Source: Paraburkholderia heleia NBRC 101817 (lineage in GTDB: Bacteria; Pseudomonadota; Gammaproteobacteria; Burkholderiales; Burkholderiaceae). Taken from it: DNA of 64,000 bases. The notes under the pieces were generated by a model. That model did not search any database, was not told where the DNA came from, and saw nothing but the letters and a program-made list of their open reading frames with translations. Shown here one piece after another: positions 8,419-17,234 of the stretch (within the stretch, counting starts at the first letter, position 1; each line of letters begins with the position of its first letter). The stretch is taken from NCBI RefSeq assembly GCF_000739775.1, contig NZ_BBJH01000015.1, positions 62,001 through 126,000 on the forward strand, in the 5' to 3' direction. A program made the position numbers and the translations under genes.

Positions 8419-9396
8419 ATGGGCTACGTCAAAACCCTCGCCGCGGCGGCCATCGCGCCGGCGGCCGCCACGCAGGCGCGCACGGTCGACCTGCTCATGC
8501 AACTCACGCAGCGCGACGGCGTGCACGCCACAGCGGTCGAAGGCGTGCGGCTCTACCGCGGCAGCGAAAGCCATCCGCGCCAGCCGGTCATGTACGAGCC
8601 GAGCATTTTCATCGTCTGCCAGGGGCGCAAGCGCGGCTTTCTCGGCGACCAGGTGTTCATCTACGACGCCCAGCAATACCTGGTCCTCTCGGTGCCGATG
8701 CCGTTCGAATGCGAGACCGAGGCGAGCCCCGAAAAGCCGATTCTCGCCATTTCGATCCGCGTCGATCTCACGACCGTCGCCGAACTGCTCATGGCGCTCG
8801 ACGACCCGCGCCGCGCGGTATCCGAACCCTCGGGAATCTACGCCACGCCACTCGACGCCACGCTCTCGAACGCCGTGCTGCGCTTGCTCGAAGCGCTCGC
8901 GCAGCCGCACGAGGCGCGCATTCTCGGCCCTTCGATCGTGCGCGAGATCTGCTACCGCGTGCTCATGGGCGAGCAGGGCGACGCGATTCGCGCGGCGCTC
9001 ACGCATCAGCATCACTTCGGGCGTATCGCGAAGGCGCTGCGGCGCATTCACACCGACTACCGCGGCGACCTCGACGTCGAAACGCTCGCCTCCGAGGCGG
9101 GCATGAGCCTCGCCGTCTTTCACGCGCACTTCAAGGCCGTCACCTCGACGTCGCCCATGCAGTACGTGAAGACCACGCGCCTGCATCATGCGCGTCTCCT
9201 GATCACGCACGACGGCCTGACCGTGAGCGCGGCGGCCACGCGCGTGGGCTACGAAAGCGCGTCGCAGTTCAGCCGCGAGTTCAAGCGCCTCTTTGGCATG
9301 AGCCCTGCCGACCAGATGCGCCGGGCGCGCGACACCGCGGCGGCGGCCGCGCCGCGCGTCGAGGTGTTGCCGCCGCGCTATGTGACGGCCGTGTGA
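8419..9396 (+). CDS. AraC-family transcriptional regulator
   Basis: This is a 325-residue protein from ATG 8419. The N-terminal AraC-type sensing domain spans about residues 30-185 (YEPSIFIVCQGRKRGFLGD is its typical core). Two helix-turn-helix motifs lie at about 209-301, ending with the family signature VGYESASQFSREFKRLFG. It is divergent from the zinc alcohol dehydrogenase, an arrangement frequently seen for this AraC subgroup and its aldehyde or alcohol target. No obvious operator repeats were found in the gap. The start gives the usual family length. Confidence 0.9.
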   Translation: MGYVKTLAAAAIAPAAATQARTVDLLMQLTQRDGVHATAVEGVRLYRGSESHPRQPVMYEPSIFIVCQGRKRGFLGDQVFIYDAQQYLVLSVPMPFECETEASPEKPILAISIRVDLTTVAELLMALDDPRRAVSEPSGIYATPLDATLSNAVLRLLEALAQPHEARILGPSIVREICYRVLMGEQGDAIRAALTHQHHFGRIAKALRRIHTDYRGDLDVETLASEAGMSLAVFHAHFKAVTSTSPMQYVKTTRLHHARLLITHDGLTVSAAATRVGYESASQFSREFKRLFGMSPADQMRRARDTAAAAAPRVEVLPPRYVTAV

Positions 9397-9463
9397 AGTC
9401 CGCGCGCGGGCGCTGCGGGATTCGATTCGCAGATCGAAACAACGACGCAAGGGTGACACGACC

Positions 9464-10396
9464 ATGAAGCCATGTCTGCTGGTCCTGATACGGCTTGCCG
9501 ATGAAGACCTCGCCGGGTTTGGCGAACAATTCGACGTGATCTACGCGCCCGATGACGCTGCGCGCGCCGAAGCGGTCGCGCAGCGCGGCAAGGACGTGCG
9601 CGTGGTGCTCACCAACGGCACGACGGGCCTCACCGCAGACGAAATCGACTGCATGCCCGCGCTCGAACTGGCGGGCGCGCTTGGCGCCGGCTATGAGAAT
9701 ATCGCGCTCGACCACGCACGCGAGCGCGGCATTGCGCTGTGCAATGGCGCGGGCGTCAACGCCGACTGTGTGGCCGACCATGCGCTCGCGCTGCTGCTCG
9801 CGGCCGTGCGAGCCGTGCCGCAGTTCGACGCCGCCTGCCGCTCGGGTGTCTGGCGCGACGCGCTGCCCATGCGTCCCACGGTTTCGGGGCGGCGGCTCGG
9901 CATTGTCGGCTACGGGCATATCGGCGAGAAGGTCGCGCGGCGCGCCGCGGGCTTCGGCATGGAACTCGGCTATCACAACCGCAGGCCGCGCGAAGGCGTG
10001 GAGGCGCGCTACTTCGAGAGTGTGACGGCGCTCGCGCAATGGAGCGACTTTCTCGTGGTCGCGACGCCGGGCGGCGCGCAAACGCAGCATCTGATCGACC
10101 GCGCCGTGATCGATGCATTGGGGCCGCAGGGTTTTCTCGTCAACGTGTCGCGCGGCAGCGTGGTCGATACGGCCGCGCTTGCCCTCGCCCTGAGGGCGGG
10201 AACGCTGGGCGGCGCGGGGCTCGACGTCTACGAGGGCGAGCCGCAGCCGCCCGCTGCGCTCATCGCGTTAGAGAACATCGTGCTTACGCCGCACGTGGCC
10301 GGCGCGTCGCCCGACGTTCGCTTCGCCACGGTGCGTCACTTCGCCGAAAACGCGGCGCGCCACTTCGCGGGCGAAGCGCTGCTCACACCGCTTTGA
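9464..10396 (+). CDS. D-isomer-specific 2-hydroxyacid dehydrogenase
   Basis: The 310-residue protein has the two-domain layout of the family. The dinucleotide loop GYGHIG is at residues 149-154, and the catalytic triad is complete: Arg230 in NVSRGSVVD, Glu259 in YEGEP and His277 in TPHVAG. These enzymes reduce 2-keto acids such as glyoxylate or hydroxypyruvate, or oxidise the D-hydroxy acids, with NAD(P)H in the cytoplasm. The substrate cannot be decided here. It lies 67 bases after the AraC gene on the same strand and is followed by a hairpin, so it may be its own transcription unit or be read through from the regulator. Confidence 0.9.
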   Translation: MKPCLLVLIRLADEDLAGFGEQFDVIYAPDDAARAEAVAQRGKDVRVVLTNGTTGLTADEIDCMPALELAGALGAGYENIALDHARERGIALCNGAGVNADCVADHALALLLAAVRAVPQFDAACRSGVWRDALPMRPTVSGRRLGIVGYGHIGEKVARRAAGFGMELGYHNRRPREGVEARYFESVTALAQWSDFLVVATPGGAQTQHLIDRAVIDALGPQGFLVNVSRGSVVDTAALALALRAGTLGGAGLDVYEGEPQPPAALIALENIVLTPHVAGASPDVRFATVRHFAENAARHFAGEALLTPL

Positions 10397-10398
10397 AG

Positions 10399-10426
10399 GC
10401 GGGCGCCGGGGGCTTTTAGCGCCCGC
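10399..10426 (+). terminator. GC-rich hairpin after the hydroxyacid dehydrogenase gene
   Basis: GCGGGCGC (10399-10406) and GCGCCCGC (10419-10426) can form an eight-base-pair stem with a 12-base loop, three bases after the stop codon. There is no T-run after it, so termination strength is uncertain. Confidence 0.4.
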
Positions 10427-10617
10427 GTGCGCCGCCTCGTGTATGCGGGCCGTGCGCGGGCGCCGGCGGCGCATGACGTATCATTCCTTCTGTGCGAGCC
10501 ACAATCGCTGTTCGAGCGGCCGCTAATGACCACAATGGCCATGAACCTGGCGCGCCACCCTGCCTGATTCGCACATCTGGGCCGTGACGCCGGGGCGGTG
10601 ATATCGAAGGCTCAAAA

Positions 10618-12666
10618 ATGAAAACGCTGATTGGCGCGCTGCACGAGCACGCGGCCCACGTGGTGAACCGGTTCTACGAGGAGCTGGGTCGCTTGCCCAA
10701 ATCCCGCCGCATCCTCGAAATGCTTTCGGCGGCGGAACTCGCGCACCTCAAGGCGCGGCAGATCCAGAATCTTCTTGCTCTCGCCAGTGTCGGCCTGAGC
10801 GCGCGCGAGCACGAGGACATGGCGCAGCGCATTGGCCGCATTCATGCCATTGTCGGGCTCGACAAGGAAGAACTCGTGCGCAGCCGCGGCATTCTTCAGG
10901 AGCTGATCTACGCGGACATTGGCCGCATGGTGAGCACGCAACAACTCTCGCTCTACGCGCGCCGGCTGACTGCCGACCTCGCGTGGCAACTCAAGGCGTA
11001 TCAGGCCGTCCAGGACTCGCAGCAGGAGGCGCTGTTGCGCATCACGCGCCTTGTGTGGGAAGCGGGCAGCTACACGAATTTCATCGACCAGGTGATCGCC
11101 GCGCTGGCGGCGCACGACGAAGTGAGCGCCTGCACCATCGGCCGCCCCGATGAAGCGGGCATTTTTCACTTCGAGGCCGGCGCGGGCGGCAAGACGGAAG
11201 GCGGCATGCTCAACGTGCTCGCCGCGCACGATCAGGAAATCAGTGTGCGCGCCGACCACCCGCAAGGGCAGGGGGGCATTGGGCGCGCCTGGCGCAGCGG
11301 CAAGCCCGAGCGCGTGGTCAACTACCAGACCGATCCGCTCGTGGCGCCGTGGCGCGATCTCGCCGCGCGCGAAGGCGTGCGCTCTTCGGTGGCGATACCG
11401 CTGGCCGCGCCCGGGCAGCCGCCGCTCGCCGTACTGAGTTTGTACAGCGCGTTTCCGGGCGGCTTCGTCGGGCCCGATCAGGTGGCCTTCGTCGATTTGC
11501 TGCAAACGCTGCTCGGTTGCGCCGCGATGCGCATCGCCGCCAACGACGGCCTGGGCGCCGCAGTGCCGGTGAGCGTGCGCCAGCATTGGGCAGCGCTTGT
11601 GCGCACCGGTGCGCTGGAAATGCACTATCAGCCGCTGCTCAGCCTCGCAACGGGCAGGGCGGCCAAGGTCGAAGCGCTGGCGCGTCTGCGCGACGGCGAG
11701 CGCCTGCTCGTGCCCGACGAGTTTCTTTCGGCGCTCTCCTCCGACGATCTGCTCGCGCTCTTCGCACGCGGCATCGACCAGGCGCTCGCCGACCGCGGAC
11801 GCTGGTACGCCCAGGGCCGCGACCTCGACGTCTCGATCAACTTGCCGCCGGCGGCGCTCAACGACATCCGCTATTACGATGCCACCCGCACCGCGCTGGC
11901 CGCGCACGGTTGCCCGGCCGCGCGGCTCACGCTGGAAGTTCTGGAGAACGAAGCCCTGTCGCTGAGCCAGGGGCAGCGCGCCATTCTCGCGAAGTTCCGG
12001 GAGTTGGGCGTGCTGCTCGCGCAGGACGATCTCGGCGCCGGGCATAGCGGCCTCACGCGTCTGCGGGAATTGCCGTTCGACTGGATCAAGCTCGACCGCG
12101 AGATGGTGAAGGTGAGCGGCGGCGACGCGCTCAATACGCTGCGCGTGATCTACCAGTTGACGCGCCTCGGTCATTCGCTGGGACGACGCGTGCTCGCCGA
12201 AGGCGTCGATACGCTCGACCTCCTTCGCGCGCTCGCCATTCTCGGCGTGGACGGCGCGCAAGGTTATGGCATCGCGAGGCCGATGGAAGGCGCGCGCCTC
12301 ATCGAATGGCTCGACACGACGCCGGCCTTCGCCGCGACCGCGAACGTCGAAGGCGGCGCCGCAACGGAGAGCCTGCTTGCGCGGCTCGCCCGCTTCGTGA
12401 TCTGGGAAGAGCGCATGCTCATGATCGCGGCGGTGCCCGAAGCGGCACAAGACCTCTTGCGCGCCTTGACGCGCGAAGCAGGCGAGAGCGGCAGCGTAGC
12501 GCTCGCGCAGTCGCTGGCGGGCCTTGGCGATATCTTGCCGGCCGGCTCGCAACGCGATGCGTTGCACCGGCAGGTGGTGGGCGCGCTGTTGACCGAAGGC
12601 CCGAACAGCGAAGCATGGCGCGTGGCGCTGAACGGGGTGATCGAGGCCATTGCGACGGCCGGGTAG
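10618..12666 (+). CDS. Globin-coupled sensor, GAF and EAL domain protein (c-di-GMP phosphodiesterase)
   Basis: The 682-residue protein has four parts. Residues about 1-150 resemble a globin-coupled sensor, with a probable heme-ligating His76 in RIGRIHAIVGL. A GAF domain covers about 155-305. An EAL domain covers about 325-560 with the signature Glu352 (EALARL), INLPP, Asp470-Asp471 in DDLGAG, IKLD, AEGVD and QGYGIARP; all the usual metal and catalytic residues appear present, so it should hydrolyse cyclic di-GMP. There is no GGDEF domain. About 120 residues after the EAL domain form an unrecognised C-terminal region. Inference: an oxygen- or redox-gated phosphodiesterase in the cytoplasm. It converges, seven bases apart, with an MFS gene. 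Confidence 0.85.
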   Translation: MKTLIGALHEHAAHVVNRFYEELGRLPKSRRILEMLSAAELAHLKARQIQNLLALASVGLSAREHEDMAQRIGRIHAIVGLDKEELVRSRGILQELIYADIGRMVSTQQLSLYARRLTADLAWQLKAYQAVQDSQQEALLRITRLVWEAGSYTNFIDQVIAALAAHDEVSACTIGRPDEAGIFHFEAGAGGKTEGGMLNVLAAHDQEISVRADHPQGQGGIGRAWRSGKPERVVNYQTDPLVAPWRDLAAREGVRSSVAIPLAAPGQPPLAVLSLYSAFPGGFVGPDQVAFVDLLQTLLGCAAMRIAANDGLGAAVPVSVRQHWAALVRTGALEMHYQPLLSLATGRAAKVEALARLRDGERLLVPDEFLSALSSDDLLALFARGIDQALADRGRWYAQGRDLDVSINLPPAALNDIRYYDATRTALAAHGCPAARLTLEVLENEALSLSQGQRAILAKFRELGVLLAQDDLGAGHSGLTRLRELPFDWIKLDREMVKVSGGDALNTLRVIYQLTRLGHSLGRRVLAEGVDTLDLLRALAILGVDGAQGYGIARPMEGARLIEWLDTTPAFAATANVEGGAATESLLARLARFVIWEERMLMIAAVPEAAQDLLRALTREAGESGSVALAQSLAGLGDILPAGSQRDALHRQVVGALLTEGPNSEAWRVALNGVIEAIATAG

Positions 12667-12673
12667 CAGGGCG

Positions 12674-13990
12674 TCAATCCTGCAACGCAAGCCCCGCATC
12701 GCTTTGTGCGGCCGACGGCTGCTTGCGCTGCAGCACCGCGATACACACGAGCGAAATGGCCGCCAACGCGCTGTAGAACAGGGCCAGCGGCCACCACTGG
12801 CCGGGATAGCCGTGCGCGAGCAGCGTGCCGACGAGCGGCGTGAGGCCGCCCGCGAGCGCCGCGCAACATTGGTAGGAAATCGAAATAGCCGAGTAGCGCA
12901 CGCGTACCGGGAACGCGTTCGTCATGAAGCCCGCCATCACCGCGTACGAACTGCACATGCACATCACGGCAATGGCAATGCCGGCTACGATGGCGACCGG
13001 CCGGCCGGTGGAGACGAGCACGAACATCGGATAAGGCGAAATCATGGCCAGTGCGGCGGCCAGCACGAGGAACCGACCGGCGCCCACGCGCTGGGCAAAC
13101 CAGCCGGAAAAGAGCTGGGTAAAAAGCTGGATGAACGCGACGACGAACAGGCAGTCGAGAATCAGCTCGCGGTCGAGCCCGAGCGTTTGCGTGGTGTAGT
13201 TGAGCATGAAGGTATTGACGAACCACGCGCCCGCCACGCCGATCACATTCGCGCCGAGGCATAGCAGCACGGCGCGCCACGAATCGCGCAGCACTTCGAC
13301 GACCGGTATCGCGGCGGTACGGCGCTGCGTCCTGATCGCCTCGAATTCCGGCGACTCGCCCACGCCCGAGCGGATCAGCAGGCCCACCACGAGCAGCACC
13401 GCGCTCGCGATGAACGGCAAGCGCCAGCCCCAGGAAAAGAGCGCGTCCCGCTCGAGATGCGCGACGCTGCGAAACGCCAGCAGCGCGAGAATCAGGCCGG
13501 CCGGGCTGCCGAGTTGGGCAAACGAGGCGAGAAACGTGCGCTTTTCCCTCGGCGCGTGCTCGCCCGCCATGAGCACCGCCCCGCCCCATTCGCCGCCGAT
13601 CGCAATGCCTTGCGCCACGCGCAGCAGCACGAGGAGCGCCGGGGCGAGCGCGCCGGCGCTCGCATAGGTCGGCAGAAAGCCGATGCCCACGGTGCCGGCG
13701 CCCATAATCGACAGTGTCGCGACGAGCGCCTTCTTGCGGCCGATGCGGTCGCCCAGATGCCCGAACACGAGCCCGCCGAAGGGGCGCGCGAAGAAGCCCA
13801 CGGCGAAGGTGCCGAACGACGCGAGCGTGCTGTAGAACGGCTCGTGGGAGGGGAAAAACAGTTTGCCGAAAATGAGCGCCGAAGCGGTGGCATAGATATA
13901 AAAGTCGTACCACTCGATGGTGGTGCCGACAAAGGCGGCGAGCGAAGCGCGGGCGGGCTGGCGCGCAGGGGGGGTGCCGGGGCGGGTCAT
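12674..13990 (-). CDS. MFS transporter, metabolite:H+ symporter (MHS) type
   Basis: This 438-residue, 12-helix transporter starts at the ATG at 13988-13990, with AAGGAG upstream. The N-terminal GTTIEWYDFYIYATASALIF is the hallmark of the MHS subfamily (ShiA, ProP, citrate and dicarboxylate carriers). The loop signature GHLGDRIGRKKAL lies between helices 2 and 3. The family imports small organic acids with protons. It is downstream on the same strand of a CoA-transferase and an acyl-CoA dehydrogenase, so an organic acid that is then converted to its CoA ester is a fair guess for the cargo. The gap to the CoA-transferase is 81 bases. Confidence 0.88.
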   Translation of the reverse strand: MTRPGTPPARQPARASLAAFVGTTIEWYDFYIYATASALIFGKLFFPSHEPFYSTLASFGTFAVGFFARPFGGLVFGHLGDRIGRKKALVATLSIMGAGTVGIGFLPTYASAGALAPALLVLLRVAQGIAIGGEWGGAVLMAGEHAPREKRTFLASFAQLGSPAGLILALLAFRSVAHLERDALFSWGWRLPFIASAVLLVVGLLIRSGVGESPEFEAIRTQRRTAAIPVVEVLRDSWRAVLLCLGANVIGVAGAWFVNTFMLNYTTQTLGLDRELILDCLFVVAFIQLFTQLFSGWFAQRVGAGRFLVLAAALAMISPYPMFVLVSTGRPVAIVAGIAIAVMCMCSSYAVMAGFMTNAFPVRVRYSAISISYQCCAALAGGLTPLVGTLLAHGYPGQWWPLALFYSALAAISLVCIAVLQRKQPSAAQSDAGLALQD

Positions 13991-14071
13991 GCGTGTCTCC
14001 TTGATCGGGGTGAGCCGGCTTGGGCCGGTCTGTATTCCGCGGTCTGTATTCCGTTGAGGTCGGATGGAATG

Positions 14072-15304
14072 CTAGGTGCTTGGAATCGTTTCGGCTTCCT
14101 TGACAATACCGGCTTCGAAAAGCCGTTGCTGGGTATCGGCGTCGATGCCGAGTGCGTCCATCACGGCGCGCGTGTCGGCGCCGAGCGCTGGCGCTCGCGT
14201 GCGGTAGGTGGGCGGCGTGCGCGAGAGCTTCACGGGCGCGCCCGTGCCGCGATAGCCTTCCATCTCGACGATCATCCGGCGGTGCAGCGTGTGGGGATGC
14301 GCGGCCACGGCGTCGACGGTCTGCACGGGGCCGCACGGCACGCCGGCGCGGATCAGGTCGCGCGCGAGCGGCTCGCATTCGTGCGCGGTGAGCCGCGCTT
14401 CGAGCGCGGCCTTGAGTTCCGGCCGATGCGCACAGCGGCTGCGGTTGTCGGCGAAACGCGGGTCGTCGGCGAGGCCGGGCACGCCCAGGTGCGCGCAGAG
14501 CTTCGCGAACTGGCGGTCGTTGCCCACCGCGAGGAAGATCGGCGCGCTGAGCGTCGCGTAGCTGTCGTACGGCGCGATGTTCGGGTGCGCGTTGCCGCTG
14601 CGCTGCGGCGTGCGGCCATTGCCGAAAAAGTTCGGCAAATGCGGATGCAGGAGCGACACGCCGCAATCGTAAAGTGCGATATCCACCGACTGCCCGAGGC
14701 CGCTCTTTTCGCGTTCTGCCAGTGCGAGCAGAATGCCGGCGAGCGCGTTCAGACCCGTGACCATGTCCACAATCGGCAGGCCGATGCGCAGCGCGGGCCC
14801 GTCGTGCTCGCCGTTCACGCTCATCAGGCCCGCCATCGCCTGAATCACGGCGTCGTAGCCTGGCAGGCCGCCGAGCGGGCCGTCGGGACCGAAGCCAGAA
14901 ATCGCACAGTGAATCAGGCGGGGAAAACGCGGGCGCAGATCGCGCTCGTAGTCCATGCCCCAGCGCGCGAGCGTGCCCGGCTTGAAGTTTTCGACCAGCA
15001 CGTCCGCGCCTTCGAGCAGCTGCCACAGAATCGCGCGGCCTTCCTCGCGCGCGAGATCGACGGCGATGCCCTGCTTGTTGCGGTTCACGCCAACATAGTA
15101 CGACGCCGTATCGCCGACGAAGGGCGGGCCCCAGCCGCGCGTTTCGTCGCCGTCGGGCGGCTCGAGCTTGATGACTTCGGCGCCGTGATCGGCGAGCGCC
15201 TGGGTGCAGTACGGACCGCCCAGCACGCGGCTCAGATCGATCACGCGCAGTCCGTGCAGCGCGCCGTTCACCGTGGTTGCTGGGGACTCCTTTGTTGGGT
15301 TCAT
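14072..15304 (-). CDS. CaiB/BaiF family CoA-transferase (class III)
   Basis: The 410-residue protein starts at an ATG (15302-15304) that overlaps the stop of the upstream acyl-CoA dehydrogenase gene as ATGA, so the two are translationally coupled. Class III features are present: the N-terminal RVIDLSRVLGGPYC, NRNKQGIAVDL, VENFKPG, and the catalytic aspartate Asp180 in GLPIVDMVTG. These enzymes move CoA from a donor such as succinyl-CoA to a carboxylic acid. With the neighbouring acyl-CoA dehydrogenase, LysR regulator and MHS importer it forms a compact organic-acid uptake and activation operon. Confidence 0.9.
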   Translation of the reverse strand: MNPTKESPATTVNGALHGLRVIDLSRVLGGPYCTQALADHGAEVIKLEPPDGDETRGWGPPFVGDTASYYVGVNRNKQGIAVDLAREEGRAILWQLLEGADVLVENFKPGTLARWGMDYERDLRPRFPRLIHCAISGFGPDGPLGGLPGYDAVIQAMAGLMSVNGEHDGPALRIGLPIVDMVTGLNALAGILLALAEREKSGLGQSVDIALYDCGVSLLHPHLPNFFGNGRTPQRSGNAHPNIAPYDSYATLSAPIFLAVGNDRQFAKLCAHLGVPGLADDPRFADNRSRCAHRPELKAALEARLTAHECEPLARDLIRAGVPCGPVQTVDAVAAHPHTLHRRMIVEMEGYRGTGAPVKLSRTPPTYRTRAPALGADTRAVMDALGIDADTQQRLFEAGIVKEAETIPST

Positions 15305-17103
15305 CGTGCGTCGCCCCGGTGTGCTGGAATCGGTTGCATGGCTTGATCGAGCGTCAGCGCTCGTTCGTCCACGAGCGCGCGCAGCGTCGCGGCGTGTTCG
15401 TCGCGTTCGTCGAGCGCGAGCGGGTCGCGCGGCAGCAGCTTGTGGCGCACGAGCAGGTGCGCGAATGCGAGGCGCCGGTAATCCCGGGCGCCGCGCGAAA
15501 TCTGCGCGGCTTCGCAGGCCATAAGGGCCGCCGTTGTGGCGTGATAGAGCGCGCTCGCGGCCTGGCGCACCGATTCGTCGCGGCCGCATTCGGCCACGCT
15601 CGCGAGCGCCGCGCCCGCGCGGTCGAACACGTCGCGCAGAAGCGCCGTACTTGTCTCAGGCAGCCCGCTTTGCGCCAGTTCCGCATGCACGTGCTGCGTC
15701 AACGCATCGAGCGCGCCTTCGCGCTTCGCCGCGCGCGCGACGTCGAGCGCGACGATATTGCTCGTGCCTTCCCAGATCGAGCCGAGATGCGCGTCGCGCA
15801 CGAGGCGCGGATCGCTCCACTCCTCGATATAGCCCACGCCGCCGCGCACTTCCATGGCGTCGCCGGTGACGCGGCGCGCGTCGCGGCAGGCGCGGAACTT
15901 GATGAGCGGCGTGAGGATGCGCACGCACTTTGCCGCGAGTTCGTCGCCTGTATCGGCTCGTGCGAGCAGCGTAGCAATGCGCATGAACATCGAGCGCGCC
16001 TGCTCGGCGGGCAGCATCATCTTGAGCAGTTGACGCTGCATCAGCGGCATTTCGATGAGCTTGCAGCCGAACGCCTCGCGGTTGCGCGCCACGTGCAGCG
16101 CCTCGGTCACGGCGCGGCGCATGAGGCCCGCCGCGCGCACGCCGTTCGACAGCCGCGACATGTTGATCATGTCCGCCATCTGATGAAAGCCGCGGCCCAC
16201 CTCGCCGATCAGGTAGGCCTGCGCGCCTTCCAGCGCGATCTCGCCGCTCGCCATCGAGCGGCTGCCGAGCTTGTCCTTCAGGCGCACGATGCGATAGGCG
16301 TTGCGCGTGCCGTCGGGGAGCGTCTTCGGCAGCAGGAAGAGCGCGAGGCCCTTGATGCCGGGCGGCGCGTCGTCGGGGCGCGCGAGCACCATCGCGAGAT
16401 CGGCGTCGGCGTTCGAGCAGAACCACTTGTCGCCGTACAGACGCCACACGTCTTCGCCATTCGCGTCGCGCTCGCGCGTGGCGCGGGTGGCGATGCGCGC
16501 GACGTCCGAGCCCGCTGCCTGCTCGGTCATGAACATCGCGCCCTGGTAGAGCGTGTCGAAGTCCTGCGAGGCGAGCATCGGCAAATAGCGCGCAACGAGT
16601 TCGGGCGAGCCGAAGCGGCGCAGCGTGCGCGTGAGCGAGTCGGTCATGCTCACCGGGCAGCACAGGCCGAACTCGGCCTGCACGAACAAATAGGTGAGCG
16701 CGTATTTGACGAGCGGCGCGGGTGCGTTCGCGCGATGGCTCATGGCCGCGAGGCCAAGCTCCGCGTAGGCGACGCGTTCGAGCGCCACGTAGTCGGGATG
16801 CTTGTCGATGCGCTGGATCGCTGCGCCGCTGCGCGTGCGCTGTTCGAGCGTGGGCGGGTGCTTGTCGGCGACCAGCGCGAGCGCGTCGAGCTCTTCGGAG
16901 GCGCGCTGGCCGAGCGCGACGAGGCGCGGTTCGATTGCGCCGAAAGCAGCATCGCCGAGATAGCTGCGCAAAAGGGGCGCGAAGCCGGGGTCGCTCGTAT
17001 AGAAGTTGATGCCGCGGCTGTCGGGGATGTTGGCCGAGCCGCTTGCCGCGGGGGCCTGCGCGGCCGGTGCGGACCGGGTGGCGAAGGGGGGGCGATCGCT
17101 CAT
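15301..17103 (-). CDS. Acyl-CoA dehydrogenase, AidB/isovaleryl-CoA-dehydrogenase-like
   Basis: This is a 600-residue protein from the ATG at 17101-17103. The length and N-terminus (NFYTSDPGF) resemble the AidB-like branch, which is longer than ordinary acyl-CoA dehydrogenases. The flavin and substrate region is visible as MTEQAAGSDV, YGDKWFCSNADAD and IWEGTSNIVALD. The family oxidises acyl-CoA esters to enoyl-CoA with FAD; AidB members can also bind DNA, which cannot be judged here. It is the first gene of a minus-strand operon with a CoA-transferase (ATGA overlap) and an MHS importer, and is divergent from a LysR regulator. A longer in-frame start would run into the regulator promoter and was not used. 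Confidence 0.85.
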   Translation of the reverse strand: MSDRPPFATRSAPAAQAPAASGSANIPDSRGINFYTSDPGFAPLLRSYLGDAAFGAIEPRLVALGQRASEELDALALVADKHPPTLEQRTRSGAAIQRIDKHPDYVALERVAYAELGLAAMSHRANAPAPLVKYALTYLFVQAEFGLCCPVSMTDSLTRTLRRFGSPELVARYLPMLASQDFDTLYQGAMFMTEQAAGSDVARIATRATRERDANGEDVWRLYGDKWFCSNADADLAMVLARPDDAPPGIKGLALFLLPKTLPDGTRNAYRIVRLKDKLGSRSMASGEIALEGAQAYLIGEVGRGFHQMADMINMSRLSNGVRAAGLMRRAVTEALHVARNREAFGCKLIEMPLMQRQLLKMMLPAEQARSMFMRIATLLARADTGDELAAKCVRILTPLIKFRACRDARRVTGDAMEVRGGVGYIEEWSDPRLVRDAHLGSIWEGTSNIVALDVARAAKREGALDALTQHVHAELAQSGLPETSTALLRDVFDRAGAALASVAECGRDESVRQAASALYHATTAALMACEAAQISRGARDYRRLAFAHLLVRHKLLPRDPLALDERDEHAATLRALVDERALTLDQAMQPIPAHRGDAR

Positions 17104-17192
17104 CGTGTGCTGTCTCCATGCTGTTTTACTCTGCGATTCGGCGTAGCTTAGGCACGGCTTCGATAACCGTCCAATACAACCGATGTCATGTA

Positions 17193-17211
17193 CGATAAAT
17201 GCCATCTATCG
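17193..17211. promoter_or_regulatory. 19-bp LysR-type palindrome between the acyl-CoA dehydrogenase and lysR genes
   Basis: The sequence reads CGATA-N-ATG-N-CAT-N-TATCG and is symmetric around 17202. It contains the T-N11-A core expected of a LysR recognition box. It is 24 bases upstream of the lysR start and about 90 bases upstream of the divergent operon, a good position for autorepression and activation of the divergent genes. Binding is inferred, not shown. Confidence 0.6.
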
Positions 17212-17234
17212 ATGGAACGACCAAGGAGCCTGCG

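Noticed and set aside
12264-15026. A 920-codon open frame on the minus strand
   Set aside because: It crosses three genes in the wrong frame, is Arg/Ala-rich, and arises from high GC; no family motif is present.
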